Positions 26,493-35,304 of a stretch of 64,000 nt of DNA are shown here, one piece after another. The position numbers and the translations under genes were made by a program. Within the stretch, counting starts at the first letter, position 1. Every line of letters begins with the position of its first letter. The stretch lies in assembly GCA_003576905.1 (NCBI GenBank), contig QEVG01000017.1, positions 25,605-89,604 on the forward strand. The letters are read 5' to 3'. The DNA comes from Planctomycetota bacterium. Lineage in GTDB: Bacteria; Planctomycetota; Phycisphaerae; UBA1845; UTPLA1. The notes under the pieces are model-generated. The model made no database searches and was not told the DNA's origin. It saw only the letters and a list, made by a program, of their open reading frames with translations.

Positions 26493-27632
26493 CTATTCCA
26501 CCCGCTCGTTCAGCTGCGCCGCCCGGCGATTGCGCAGGGGAGGCGGCAGGTCATCCACCACCGGAGGACGAAACGGCTTGAGGCTCCAGATCGTCTGGCC
26601 GTCGCCGTTTCGCGCCGTGAAGTACAGCCGCCCGTCCTTGGCCCAGTGGGGTGAACCGTGTTCCGCGCGGCCGTCGGTCAGCCGCGTCAGCCCCTCGCCG
26701 GTGGCATCGACCATGCCGATGTCCGCGCGAACAATATCGCTCGACGCGGATGCCGTCTTGTCGCCCTCCGAGCCTGTCATCTGAATCCACGCGAACGCAA
26801 TCTGCTCGCCGTCCGGCGACCAGGAGGGAGAAATGAACGCGGCATCCGGGCTGCTCGCGACCTCGGTCGGCAGCAGCGCCTCTTTCTCATCTACGTGCAG
26901 CGTCCAGATCGACGACCACCGGTTCCCCCGGCCCGGCGGTCGCTGATAAGCGATCAGGTCTCCGCTCGGCGACCAGGCGGGAAAAAGCCCCTCGCCGATT
27001 ACTTCGTGAACACCCGGCTCATGAACCTCGGCGATCCAGATCTCCCCTCGGTTTTCCGCGACGTTCATCCGACAATAGGCGATCCGCTGGCCATCGGGCG
27101 ACCAACTGGGATGATATTCCGGCAATGGATCGTCCGTGATCCGCCGGGCATTGCGCCCGTCGGCATCCATTACCCAGATATCCCACTGACCGTCTCGATC
27201 GGTGCAATAGGCAATGTATTGTCCGTTCGCCGAAAACGCCGGCATCGCCTCGTTGGCGTCTCCGTCGGTAAGCTGTGTAACGGTCGTCCCATCGATGGGC
27301 TTGGTGAACAGGTGGCTGTTCTTCGAGAAGCGTGTGGACGCAAAGAGAAGGGTCTCGCCGGTGGGATCGACGGTCGGATCGAGGTCCGCGCCTTCCCCCG
27401 CCGTGGTGTGTTCGCGAAGCCCCGTCGCAACCCGCGCCTCGAAGGCGAGATCGTCCGTCACCTGTCCCTCGCCGAAAAGCGGTGGGCGCTCGTCCGAATC
27501 CGATGACTCGGAGGCGTGCAGATCCGCGGCGGACGCTCCCGGCTCCGTGTGCGCGGCGCAGGAAGTGGAAAAAAGGATCATCGCGGCCACAAGGACGATC
27601 CGGGAATCGGTGATTCGAAGCGAACCGAGCAT
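26493..27632 (-). CDS. TolB-like beta-propeller lipoprotein
   Basis: 379 residues from ATG 27632 (GGGAGCG before it). The signal peptide ends F-S-T-S-C, a lipobox. At least five TolB/PD40-type blades follow, with P-x-W-S-P-D-G-x-x-I-A-Y/F repeats (H-P-S-W-S-P-D-G-Q-R-I-A-Y, P-S-W-S-P-D-G-E-Q-I-A-F) and L-T-D-G repeats. A periplasmic protein-interaction or sensing scaffold is likely. First gene of a three-gene operon with a lipoprotein and a small protein. The frame stays open upstream to 27956, but those codons do not resemble a protein. Confidence 0.8.
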   Translation of the reverse strand: MLGSLRITDSRIVLVAAMILFSTSCAAHTEPGASAADLHASESSDSDERPPLFGEGQVTDDLAFEARVATGLREHTTAGEGADLDPTVDPTGETLLFASTRFSKNSHLFTKPIDGTTVTQLTDGDANEAMPAFSANGQYIAYCTDRDGQWDIWVMDADGRNARRITDDPLPEYHPSWSPDGQRIAYCRMNVAENRGEIWIAEVHEPGVHEVIGEGLFPAWSPSGDLIAYQRPPGRGNRWSSIWTLHVDEKEALLPTEVASSPDAAFISPSWSPDGEQIAFAWIQMTGSEGDKTASASSDIVRADIGMVDATGEGLTRLTDGRAEHGSPHWAKDGRLYFTARNGDGQTIWSLKPFRPPVVDDLPPPLRNRRAAQLNERVE

Positions 27633-28036
27633 GCACGCTCCCGAAAAAAGCGGCGAAGGGCAACCCGACTTCGGAGATAGACCGCGTCGAGGCTTGGCAG
27701 TGGACTTATCGGCTCCGATATCGCCTCGATGAAGCAGGTTCCCGGCCTTTCCCAACGGCCGTGTTGTCCGATAAATCGCCGAGAATCTATCGACCCACCC
27801 CAAAAGCCGACTTGAGGATTCGGCCGGATCGCTACGGGGCGCAACTAACGGCAGCTGCGAATCTTGCGCGAAAGGCGAACACAATCGAACGGCGCAGTTG
27901 CCGCCGGCGCACGCGCAGTTTCTGCCGCCGCGCGGGCGGTGCCACAGGTCTTGCATTCAGCCGTGTGCCTTGGCGCGCCGCGGCGCCAGTTCATGAGAAG
28001 AGGGGAATGATCCACACCCGCGCAGAAACCGCGGTG
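27633..28036. other. intergenic stretch upstream of the TolB-like operon
   Basis: About 400 bases between two minus-strand genes. It should hold the promoter of the TolB-like operon, but no good -10/-35 pair was found. A spaced inverted repeat TTATCGG (27706-27712) / CCGATAA (27768-27774) and a small hairpin TGGCGC/GCGCCA (27971-27988) just past the TPR gene are the only structures noticed. Confidence 0.4.
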
Positions 28037-29077
28037 TCACTCCGAAGCGCCGGCCCGCAGGCTGTTTTGAATGGTCTCTCGAAGCGTGGCAGCGTCGGCG
28101 TTGGACGCGTCCTCCTCGAGAACCTTTTTCAGCCGGTCGAGCGCATCCTGCGCGCCGCCCAGTTCCCATTCCAGCCGGGCGACGAAGACCTGCGCCGAAA
28201 AGTGCCGGGGATCCTTGTTAATGGCCTCCAGCCCGTATTCCCGGGCGGTCAGCAGCTTGATCCGGCGCTCGGCATTGGCCTGCTCGCGCATCGACTGCGA
28301 GAGGAGCTGAAAGATATTGGCGTCATCCGGATTCGCGGCCCGCTGGGCCTGGTAAACGTCGATCTTGAGGTCGTAGGACTCGCGAAGCTGCACATTCACC
28401 TCGGGCTTGAACGGGTCCGTCCGCAGCAGTCCGGTCACCAGAGCCGTTGCCTTGTCGGCCGCCTTGAGGGCCGTGGGATAATCCTGCGTGGCCTTGTACA
28501 TCGTGCCCAGTTTAAGCTGAATGCCGGGATCGTTCGGCGCGAGTGCCGCCGCTTCGTCAGCGACCTTCAGCGCGTCCTTGGTCCGATCGAGCGCGAACAG
28601 CGCGCTGGCCAGCTCGATCGCGATCTCCGCCTTGACCGGCTTTCCGTTTTCCTCGGCCGGGGCGTAATCCTTGGCCCGCTCCAGCGGGCGGATCGCCTGC
28701 CGGTGCATGCGCGACATAATGTATACCCGCCCGACGGCGTTGAACCCGCGATACTCGTTGCCCACGTCCTTGCTGCTGTTGAACGCCTCCAGCTTTGGCA
28801 GCGCCTCCAATGGCTGATTCATCTCGATTAGCAGCAGCCCGTGCAGCAGGTTCAGCCGTGGCATGTCCGGCTTCATCCGCCGTACGCGGTTGAACATCTG
28901 CCCGGCCTCTTCCACGTTTCCGGATTCCAGCTTCTTGATCGCGTCATCCACCATCTGTTCCGGTGTCACGACCTGACCAGGGTCCGTCACCTGGGCATGG
29001 CTCGGCGCCGGAATCCAGAGCGCAGCCAGTAAGGCCACGCGACAGGCCCATCGAATCGGCTTCTCACGTGACGACAT
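28037..29077 (-). CDS. secreted TPR protein
   Basis: 346 residues from ATG 29077 with AAGAG upstream. Signal peptide (V-A-L-L-A-A-L-W-I-P-A-P-S-H-A-Q), then tetratricopeptide-like repeats, for example G-N-V-E-E-A-G-Q-M-F-N-R-V, A-L-F-A-L-D-R-T-K-D-A-L-K-V-A-D-E-A and P-T-A-L-K-A-A-D-K-A. Likely a periplasmic scaffold. Alone on its strand between the TolB-like operon and the flagellar genes. Confidence 0.72.
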   Translation of the reverse strand: MSSREKPIRWACRVALLAALWIPAPSHAQVTDPGQVVTPEQMVDDAIKKLESGNVEEAGQMFNRVRRMKPDMPRLNLLHGLLLIEMNQPLEALPKLEAFNSSKDVGNEYRGFNAVGRVYIMSRMHRQAIRPLERAKDYAPAEENGKPVKAEIAIELASALFALDRTKDALKVADEAAALAPNDPGIQLKLGTMYKATQDYPTALKAADKATALVTGLLRTDPFKPEVNVQLRESYDLKIDVYQAQRAANPDDANIFQLLSQSMREQANAERRIKLLTAREYGLEAINKDPRHFSAQVFVARLEWELGGAQDALDRLKKVLEEDASNADAATLRETIQNSLRAGASE

Positions 29078-29324
29078 CGAACGGCTCTTCGATGCGGCAC
29101 ATCGAAGTATGGAACAGATGTTCAATGCAAACAGGCTGGACTGCATGGCAGGCCTCCGATCCGACAACGGCGATCGCGCGGGGACTCCTCCAGTTAACTC
29201 GTACGCCGCCGGAGGATCCCGGGTTCAGGGCAGGATGACGCGCCCATCGCTGCAAAGTCATTATCGACGGCAGGATGTGAATACGCCAGACATCGGGGGC
29301 GACCTAAGATCGGCCCACTCCCGC

Positions 29325-29777
29325 TTAGCACTCCACGCTGAGCGGCACACGCTCGCTGGAGGAATCGGCGGCCGCCGGGGCGGCCTCGACCGCTGGAACC
29401 TCCCGCCGGACTTTCTCCATGAGGAGCCGCCACGTTTCCCGCTGATGATGCAATATCTGAAGGGCCTCGTCGATGATGGCCGGGTCATGCCGGGTGTTGG
29501 CTTCCACCAGCCGCCAGTAAATGAATTCGTAAAGCCGCGATAGCTGGTCGCAAATCTCGGGATTCACCTCGGAACGAAGGCCGATCTTCATCTGCGAAAG
29601 AATGCGCTGGGCCTTCAGGAGCTTTTCGCATGCGTTCTCGAAGTCGCGGGCGACAAGGTGCTCCTTGCCCTGCTGGGCGAAGCGGATCGCGCCGTCGTAG
29701 AGCATGAGCTGAAGCTGCTCGGGCGTCGCGGTCATGACCGCGTTCTTGAGGTATTCGTTGGATGCGGTGTTCGTCAT
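29325..29777 (-). CDS. fliS: flagellin export chaperone FliS
   Basis: 150 residues. N-Y-L-type start (N-E-Y-L-K-N-A-V-M-T-A-T-P-E-Q-L-Q-L-M-L-Y-D-G-A) is the FliS signature, followed by four-helix bundle sequence and L-Y-E-F-I-Y-W-R-L-V-E-A-N. A Pro/Ala/Ser C-terminal tail of about 25 residues is extra. It binds flagellin's C-terminus in the cytosol before export. Sits after fliD on the same strand, a common order. Confidence 0.93.
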   Translation of the reverse strand: MTNTASNEYLKNAVMTATPEQLQLMLYDGAIRFAQQGKEHLVARDFENACEKLLKAQRILSQMKIGLRSEVNPEICDQLSRLYEFIYWRLVEANTRHDPAIIDEALQILHHQRETWRLLMEKVRREVPAVEAAPAAADSSSERVPLSVEC

Positions 29778-29919
29778 GTTCCGAAGCGGCGAGTCGGGAA
29801 TACTGTCTCCGCATCAGGAATCGGACCGTCCGCCCGGAATATTCACTTTCCGCCGCGGGATTCGCGCCACGAAGCGCAGTTTCCGCCGATCGGCGGGCGG
29901 TTTTGAACTCCGGAGGGTG

Positions 29920-32900
29920 TCATCGGATTGTCAGGAGCGACAAGCCGGACAGGGCGGACTGTTGCGACTGGAGCGAGGCGATGATGCCCTCGGTGGCCTG
30001 GAACTGCGCGAGAAGCCGCTCGCGGCGGCGCTCGAGCAGCAGTTCCATCTGCTCGATCCGGTCCCGGATCAGTTCTTCCGAGTTTTCGATCGCCTGTTCC
30101 TGGAGGGCGATCGTGCCGTTGTTCGAATCGGTCAGCGATTTCAGCTCGTCCTGCAACACCTTCCCGAAGCCCGATTGGACCGTCGTGAAGAAGGCCTCGA
30201 CCGCGGCCGGGTCGCTTTCCAGAAGGTTGCGCAGTTTCTGTTCATCGAGGCTCAGCGACGCGTTCGTCCCGATTTTCACGCCCACCTGGGATAGCTGCCG
30301 CAGGGAGCCGGCCTCCGGGAATACGCGCGAAAGCAATCCGGTCAGGCGCTCGCGGACCCGGCGTGACGTGGAGTCGCCGTTGAGTATGCCGCGCTGCTCG
30401 GTCTCGCTGTCGAAGCTGCTCAGCGTGTCGATCGTGGTGAAGACGCTGTTCAGCGCAGACACCAGCGACGAGAGGTCCTCGACGACGGCGTCGGCGTCGC
30501 GGGTTACATCCACCGTCACGGGTTGATCGCTGATGCCGACCAGATCGAGCCGCACGCCGCTGACGGCGTTGGAAATCGAGTTGGTCGAACTTCGGAGGAT
30601 GACCGGCGCAGCCGCACCGGCATCGCCAAAGACCACCGTCGCGTCGGACGCCTGCGACAGCGTTTCAAAGGACAATCCCGACGCGCCGGTGTCGATCGCC
30701 AATTCGCCGACCCGGCCGGACTGAGTTGAGGTCAGGCTGAGCCGATACGGCAGCGAGGCCGAGCCGCTGTTGATCACGGCCGCGGTAACTGCCGCTCCCG
30801 ACGCCCGGATTTTTTCAACGATTTTGTTCAGCGTGTCACCCGCCGCAATCTGGATGCGGGCCTCAAACGAACCGTCGATGAAGTTCTGTCCTTCGGCCGC
30901 CTCCTGGAGGATTCGGAGCGATTTCGCCGTCGTTCCACCGCCCTCCTCGCCGATTTTCAAGCGCCCGCCCCCCGCCGCGGTGTCCTCGATTAGCAGGCCG
31001 TCGCCCGTGTCGTTGATGCGCGCGACGACTCCGATGCCGCGGGAGTTGATCTCGTTGAGGACGTCCTGAAGCGTTTCTTCATTTCCCTGTGTCAGATCGA
31101 CGACCGCGCTTGCGCCCGAGCTGTCGGTAATGCGGAACCGCCCGCGCGGCACGCCGCGTCCGTTGTTAAGGTCCGCAAGGCGCGTGGCCGTCGAGATGTA
31201 CTGCTTCTGAAGATTGCCGCTCGAGACGCCGTCCGCCGGGCTGTCGATCGCGATGCCGAGCTTCTCGGCAAGATTGCCGGACAGGTCGCTGATGACAAGA
31301 GAGCCGGACCCGCCCGATTCGTCGCGAATCGTAATCCCAAGCCCGTTGGCCGACACCTCGGCGGAAACGCCCAGCCCGGAGGCATTGATGGCCTCCAACA
31401 CTTCGGCGAGCGAGTGCGCGACGGACAGGTTCAGTGTCGCCGACGATCCGGCGCGGTTAATGATCCGGATCTCGCCCGCCTCGACCCCCGTCCCGCCGCG
31501 GAGCGACGAGAGAAACACCGTGTCAAGCCCGGCCAGCAGGCGGCGCGAAGTAAGCGTGTTGCCGACCGCGACGCCCGTGATTCCAAGATCATCGGCGGCA
31601 TGGGACCCGTTGAGCGCCGTCACCGTCAGGCTGCCCGCGCCCGCCGTGTGGTCGATCAGCGAAAGGCCAAGCCCGTCAGAGGAAATCTCAGCGGAGAGTT
31701 TTCCGCCATTGTTCGAATGCGCATTGATGATGCGCCGGACATCTCCCACTGTCTCTACAAAAAAGATAGTCGCGCCCGTGATCGTATTGCCCGACGCGGC
31801 GACCGTTAGCCCAAGCGCCGCCGCCGTCGTGCCCCCCGCGACCTCCTCGATCTTCAACCTGTTCTCGTTGTTCGATCCGCTCGCAGGCGTCGAACTGTCC
31901 GTGATCAGCAGCTTCGAGCCGTTGAATGTCACCGCGACGTTCAGGCCCGCACCCTGGACTGCCGTTCGCACGTCGCCGACCGACTGGGCGTCGGACAGGT
32001 CCACCTCCGCCGACTGGCCCGCGCGATTGGTGATCTTGATCTTTCCGGCCGGCACGCCGGTACCCCGATTGAGCACCGACAGCGGTGTCCCGTCCGTCAG
32101 CCGCCCGGAGAGGTCGAAGTCCATCGACGTACCGTCGGCCAGGACGATCTGAAAATCATTGGCCCCGCGCAGCGAGCGAACGCCGTTGCCGTCGTTCAGC
32201 GTGCCGAGCCGCGTGCCGTCGGAGATGGCCACGAGATTCTCACCGGCCAGCACGCCGGTCGTGCTGGAGCCGAGGATTCCGAGGTCGGCCGCGGCGCGCC
32301 CTGAGCCGACCTCGGCCACGCTGAGCGACCCGGTCGAAAGGCCCGTCGCATCCGCCAGCACAAGCCGATCGCCTTCGACCCGCGCGGTGACCTGGGCGGT
32401 CGTCTGGCCGTTGATGAGCCGGACAACGTCGCGAACGGTAGACGCGGTGGTCACGTCGATTTCGGCCGAACCCCCGGCGCGATCGGTGATGCGCACCCGG
32501 CCACGGCGCACACCCTGTCCCCCGTTCAATAGGTCGAGCGACGTCGAGCGATTGACCAGTGCGGCTTCCGTCTCAATGGTCAGGGTCCCTGCGCCAACCG
32601 GTGTGCTATCGGCCGATGCGAAACCGGCGGAGATGAGCTGGTGAGTGGTCGCAAGGCTTCGAACCGAAAACGTGTACGTGCCGACGGCGGCGCCCGCGCC
32701 GGCCGTCGCCACGATGGACGATTCATTGCTGCTCGTCGCGCCCGAGCGCCGGAAGAACTCGGCGTTGGCCAGGCGCGTCGCGATGTTCTGCACGGCAAGG
32801 AGCTGCGAGGTGACCTGGAGATAGGCCGTGCGCCGGCTCCCCAGATTCTGGAGCCGCGTCGAAAGCTGATCGATCGGACGCCGCTGCACGGCAATGAGCG

Positions 32901-32964
32901 AGTCAACCAACTCCTGGATCGGGATGCCGGAAATCAGGCCGACGCCGGTGGATATCGTGGACAT
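29920..32964 (-). CDS. fliD: flagellar filament cap protein FliD, greatly expanded
   Basis: 1014 residues from ATG 32964, with GAAGGAAG upstream. The FliD N-domain reads G-L-I-S-G-I-P-I-Q-E-L-V-D-S-L-I and the C-domain coiled-coil (L-E-R-R-R-E-R-L-L-A-Q-F) ends the protein, as expected for the cap that guides flagellin assembly. Typical FliD proteins are 400-700 residues; the excess is about five flagellin-IN-type repeats in the middle. It precedes fliS by about 140 bases. Confidence 0.93.
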   Translation of the reverse strand: MSTISTGVGLISGIPIQELVDSLIAVQRRPIDQLSTRLQNLGSRRTAYLQVTSQLLAVQNIATRLANAEFFRRSGATSSNESSIVATAGAGAAVGTYTFSVRSLATTHQLISAGFASADSTPVGAGTLTIETEAALVNRSTSLDLLNGGQGVRRGRVRITDRAGGSAEIDVTTASTVRDVVRLINGQTTAQVTARVEGDRLVLADATGLSTGSLSVAEVGSGRAAADLGILGSSTTGVLAGENLVAISDGTRLGTLNDGNGVRSLRGANDFQIVLADGTSMDFDLSGRLTDGTPLSVLNRGTGVPAGKIKITNRAGQSAEVDLSDAQSVGDVRTAVQGAGLNVAVTFNGSKLLITDSSTPASGSNNENRLKIEEVAGGTTAAALGLTVAASGNTITGATIFFVETVGDVRRIINAHSNNGGKLSAEISSDGLGLSLIDHTAGAGSLTVTALNGSHAADDLGITGVAVGNTLTSRRLLAGLDTVFLSSLRGGTGVEAGEIRIINRAGSSATLNLSVAHSLAEVLEAINASGLGVSAEVSANGLGITIRDESGGSGSLVISDLSGNLAEKLGIAIDSPADGVSSGNLQKQYISTATRLADLNNGRGVPRGRFRITDSSGASAVVDLTQGNEETLQDVLNEINSRGIGVVARINDTGDGLLIEDTAAGGGRLKIGEEGGGTTAKSLRILQEAAEGQNFIDGSFEARIQIAAGDTLNKIVEKIRASGAAVTAAVINSGSASLPYRLSLTSTQSGRVGELAIDTGASGLSFETLSQASDATVVFGDAGAAAPVILRSSTNSISNAVSGVRLDLVGISDQPVTVDVTRDADAVVEDLSSLVSALNSVFTTIDTLSSFDSETEQRGILNGDSTSRRVRERLTGLLSRVFPEAGSLRQLSQVGVKIGTNASLSLDEQKLRNLLESDPAAVEAFFTTVQSGFGKVLQDELKSLTDSNNGTIALQEQAIENSEELIRDRIEQMELLLERRRERLLAQFQATEGIIASLQSQQSALSGLSLLTIR
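30910..32532 (-). repeat. about five flagellin-IN-type repeats inside fliD
   Basis: Encodes about residues 145-685. Units of 85-115 residues carry L-N-x-G-x-G-V-x-x-G-x-x-x-I-T-x-R-x-G-x-S-A followed by a valine-rich D-V-x-x-x-I-N segment; clear copies start near residues 145, 293, 483 and 595, with a weaker one near 400. Such domains decorate the outside of filament proteins. Confidence 0.75.
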
Positions 32965-33085
32965 AACTTCCTTCAAAGCGACCGGACGCTCCAGCGCCGG
33001 ACAACTCTCATGAGAAAATCGCCGGGCGGAACCGGGCTGCCCGGCCGAGCGCCCCGGCCTCATTCACGGGGGAATTGCACGAAAC

Positions 33086-33277
33086 TCAGTGCGCGCCATC
33101 GGCCGGGCGTTGGGCCTGCCCCGCCTGCGGTAGAAGGTTTCCGGCCGCGGCGCCGTGTCCGACGGCGGCCGACTCATCAAGCTCGATGGCGCGGAAGCGT
33201 TTTCGTCCGTTTACGTAACAGGTGAGAATGCACCCTCGTTTCAAGCACGTTTGACGCGTCAGGACTCGAGAGGACAT
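33086..33277 (-). CDS. small protein between flagellin and fliD, 63 residues, unknown
   Basis: ATG 33277 is preceded by GAGGAGAGAGCCC, a strong ribosome binding site. The product begins M-S-S-R-V-L-T-R-Q-T-C-L-K-R-G-C and is Arg/Cys-rich first, then Ala/Gly-rich. It lies within the flagellin-fliD block on the same strand. The V-L-T-R start recalls CsrA, but the rest does not match. The open frame continues upstream to 33484. Confidence 0.45.
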   Translation of the reverse strand: MSSRVLTRQTCLKRGCILTCYVNGRKRFRAIELDESAAVGHGAAAGNLLPQAGQAQRPADGAH

Positions 33278-33504
33278 GGGCTCTCTCCTCGTCGGCGATG
33301 ACCGCGGCCCTGCCGGGCCGTCGAACGGACGGTCGGCTAATGGTTTATCGGTAGGATCGCTCGGCGGCTTGGATGGCTGCATGGCGTCTTTCTGAAAAAG
33401 GCAGCGCGGAAATGCGCTCCAAAAACCGAGGCGAGGAAGCCCTTGCGGACCGCCTCGCCTCGGTGAGGAATCTTCAAGTCGCATCAGTCGCCGCGATTCG
33501 GCAA

Positions 33505-34983
33505 TTATCGCAGCAGCGAGAGCACATTCTGCGGGAGCTGGTTGGCAAGCCCCAGGATCTGCGTGGTGCTCTGCACGAGGATCTGGGCCCGCGTCAGGTT
33601 GGCCACCTCGACCGCGTAGTCGGTGTCGCGAATCGTCGATTCGGACGCCTGGACGTTTTCGAGCGCGACCCGGACGCTGTTCAGGTTGGTCTCGACCTGG
33701 TTCGCCTGGAACCCGCCGAGCCGCCCCGAGAGGGTCGCGATCTGCTCGATGGCCGACTGCACGATCGCCGCCGCGGTCGGATGATTGTTCGAATCCGTGA
33801 TCCGTGTATCGCCGCCCGAGCCGAGCGAGTTCAGGAAGCCGTTCGAAGAATCGCCCAGGTTCGACGTCGTGATAGACGGAATGCCGATGGACAGCAGGCC
33901 GTCGCTGTTGACCTGCGGCCCGATCTGGAAGTTCGCCCCGCCCCCGGTGATCCGGAACGTGCTCGATGAGAGCGTCGTCCCGAAGTCCGTGGACAGATCG
34001 GCGACGAGGTCGAGTCCGCTCGTGCGGATTCGCGCGATAAGACCCTTGACGTTGGCCGACTGGCCGTTGATGAGGACGCCGGCGTCGCGGCCGCGGTCTT
34101 CGTTGTCGCCCTGGTCGCCCGGGTTGACGCCGAACGTGCCGGTGATCGCGCGGACGCTGACGAATTCATCGCTGCCATAGCCGGTCGAGCTGAACTGGAG
34201 GCCGGTGGACGAGCCGCCGGTCGCGGTCACGACCGACGCCGAAACGCCCGTAAGCGTGCTGAAGCTCGTGATGGTCGCGGCAATGGCGGAAACCGTCGTA
34301 CCGCCGTCGAAGGTGAAGATATTGGTGCCGAGCCGGCCGCGGACCTCAAGGGTCACGCTGTTGCCGCTGGCCAGCGTCGTGTCGGTGCCGGCAGCCGAAA
34401 GACCGCTCGCGCCGCCCTGGTCGATGCTCAGCAGCGCCGTCTGGGCCGACTGGGTCACCTGGACGGTGACGGGCAGCGAGGCGTTCGACGGGATTCTCGC
34501 CCCGAAGATCTGAAGCCGCTGGAGCTGGTCGCTGTTCTGACCGCTGATCGTGTAGGCCAGCTCGCCGTTCAGCAGCTTCTTGCCGTTGAACTGCGTCGAG
34601 TTGGCCACGCGATTGATGCTCTCCAGCAGCGAATCAATCTGAAGCTGGTTGGCCTGGACTTCGTCGTCCGACAGCGCGCCGCTGTTGGTCGAGCTGTTGA
34701 CGAGGGCCTTGACCTCGAGCAGCAGCTTCGACACCTCGCCCAGGGCCGCGTCCGCCGTCGAGATGACGTTGATCGCGCGGGTCGAGTTGTCGATCGCCGC
34801 CTGCAATCCGCGAATCTCGGATCGCAGCGACTCCGACGCGATCAGTCCCGCCGGGTCATCCGCGCCGCGATTGATGCGGAAGCCCGAGCTCAGGCGCTCC
34901 AGCCGCGTGCTGAGGTCGGCCTGGTTCTGCGTGAGCTGGCTGATCGCCTGTAAGGCAGAAACGTTTGTGTTGATGCGACTCAT
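33505..34983 (-). CDS. fliC: flagellin
   Basis: 492 residues from ATG 34983 (GGGAGGAACCC upstream). N-terminal M-S-R-I-N-T-N-V-S-A-L-Q-A with L-S-S-G-F-R-I-N-R-G-A-D-D-P-A-G-L, and C-terminal V-A-N-L-T-R-A-Q-I-L-V-Q-S and L-P-Q-N-V-L-S-L-L-R are standard flagellin D0/D1 ends. The variable middle, residues 180-390, is Ser/Thr/Gly-rich and would be surface exposed. Filament subunit, exported by the flagellar type III system; FliS and FliD are encoded just downstream. Confidence 0.96.
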   Translation of the reverse strand: MSRINTNVSALQAISQLTQNQADLSTRLERLSSGFRINRGADDPAGLIASESLRSEIRGLQAAIDNSTRAINVISTADAALGEVSKLLLEVKALVNSSTNSGALSDDEVQANQLQIDSLLESINRVANSTQFNGKKLLNGELAYTISGQNSDQLQRLQIFGARIPSNASLPVTVQVTQSAQTALLSIDQGGASGLSAAGTDTTLASGNSVTLEVRGRLGTNIFTFDGGTTVSAIAATITSFSTLTGVSASVVTATGGSSTGLQFSSTGYGSDEFVSVRAITGTFGVNPGDQGDNEDRGRDAGVLINGQSANVKGLIARIRTSGLDLVADLSTDFGTTLSSSTFRITGGGANFQIGPQVNSDGLLSIGIPSITTSNLGDSSNGFLNSLGSGGDTRITDSNNHPTAAAIVQSAIEQIATLSGRLGGFQANQVETNLNSVRVALENVQASESTIRDTDYAVEVANLTRAQILVQSTTQILGLANQLPQNVLSLLR

Positions 34984-35112
34984 GGGTTCCTCCCTGAACA
35001 TCACCGGCCGTGTTCGGCTCGGCGATCGGCATGCAGCCGTGCATGCCGGATACGCTTGCGGAAACCGGGCCTTCTTCCGTGAGCGGCCGTGTCCGCAATA
35101 CAACCGACCGTG

Positions 35113-35140
35113 CTATCGGGCCCCCACGGGTCCGACTTTC
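35113..35140 (-). promoter_or_regulatory. possible sigma28 flagellar promoter for flagellin
   Basis: On the minus strand GAAAGTCG, 16 bases, then CCCGATAG, about 130 bases before the flagellin ATG. It resembles the sigma28 consensus TAAA-N15-GCCGATAA with one spacer base extra and two mismatches in each half. Start of transcription not established. Confidence 0.4.
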
Positions 35141-35304
35141 GTAATGTGGCAAATATTTTCGCGGCGTCCGGCGTTCACCGGACGACTTTCTCGGGACACC
35201 GGCAAGAGTGCGAAAGCCCCGCGAATCTCGGAATGTGGGAAGCGTATTATCGGATGCCCGCACGGAAAGCGGCGGTTCGTGCCGATCGCACCCCGCGCGC
35301 GGGC

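Noticed and set aside
27706..27774. TTATCGG/CCGATAA inverted repeat
   Set aside because: Arms of seven bases separated by 55 are too weak to support a regulatory call.
27633..27956. Longer N-terminus of the TolB-like protein
   Set aside because: The open frame continues but places the lipoprotein signal internally, and the extra residues look non-coding.
33086..33277. CsrA identity for the small gene near flagellin
   Set aside because: Only V-L-T-R matches; the rest lacks the CsrA beta strands and R-L-G-I-D/A-P region.
35247..35274. Second sigma28-like box (TCCGATAA on the minus strand)
   Set aside because: The -10 is good but no TAAA-like -35 lies at the required distance.
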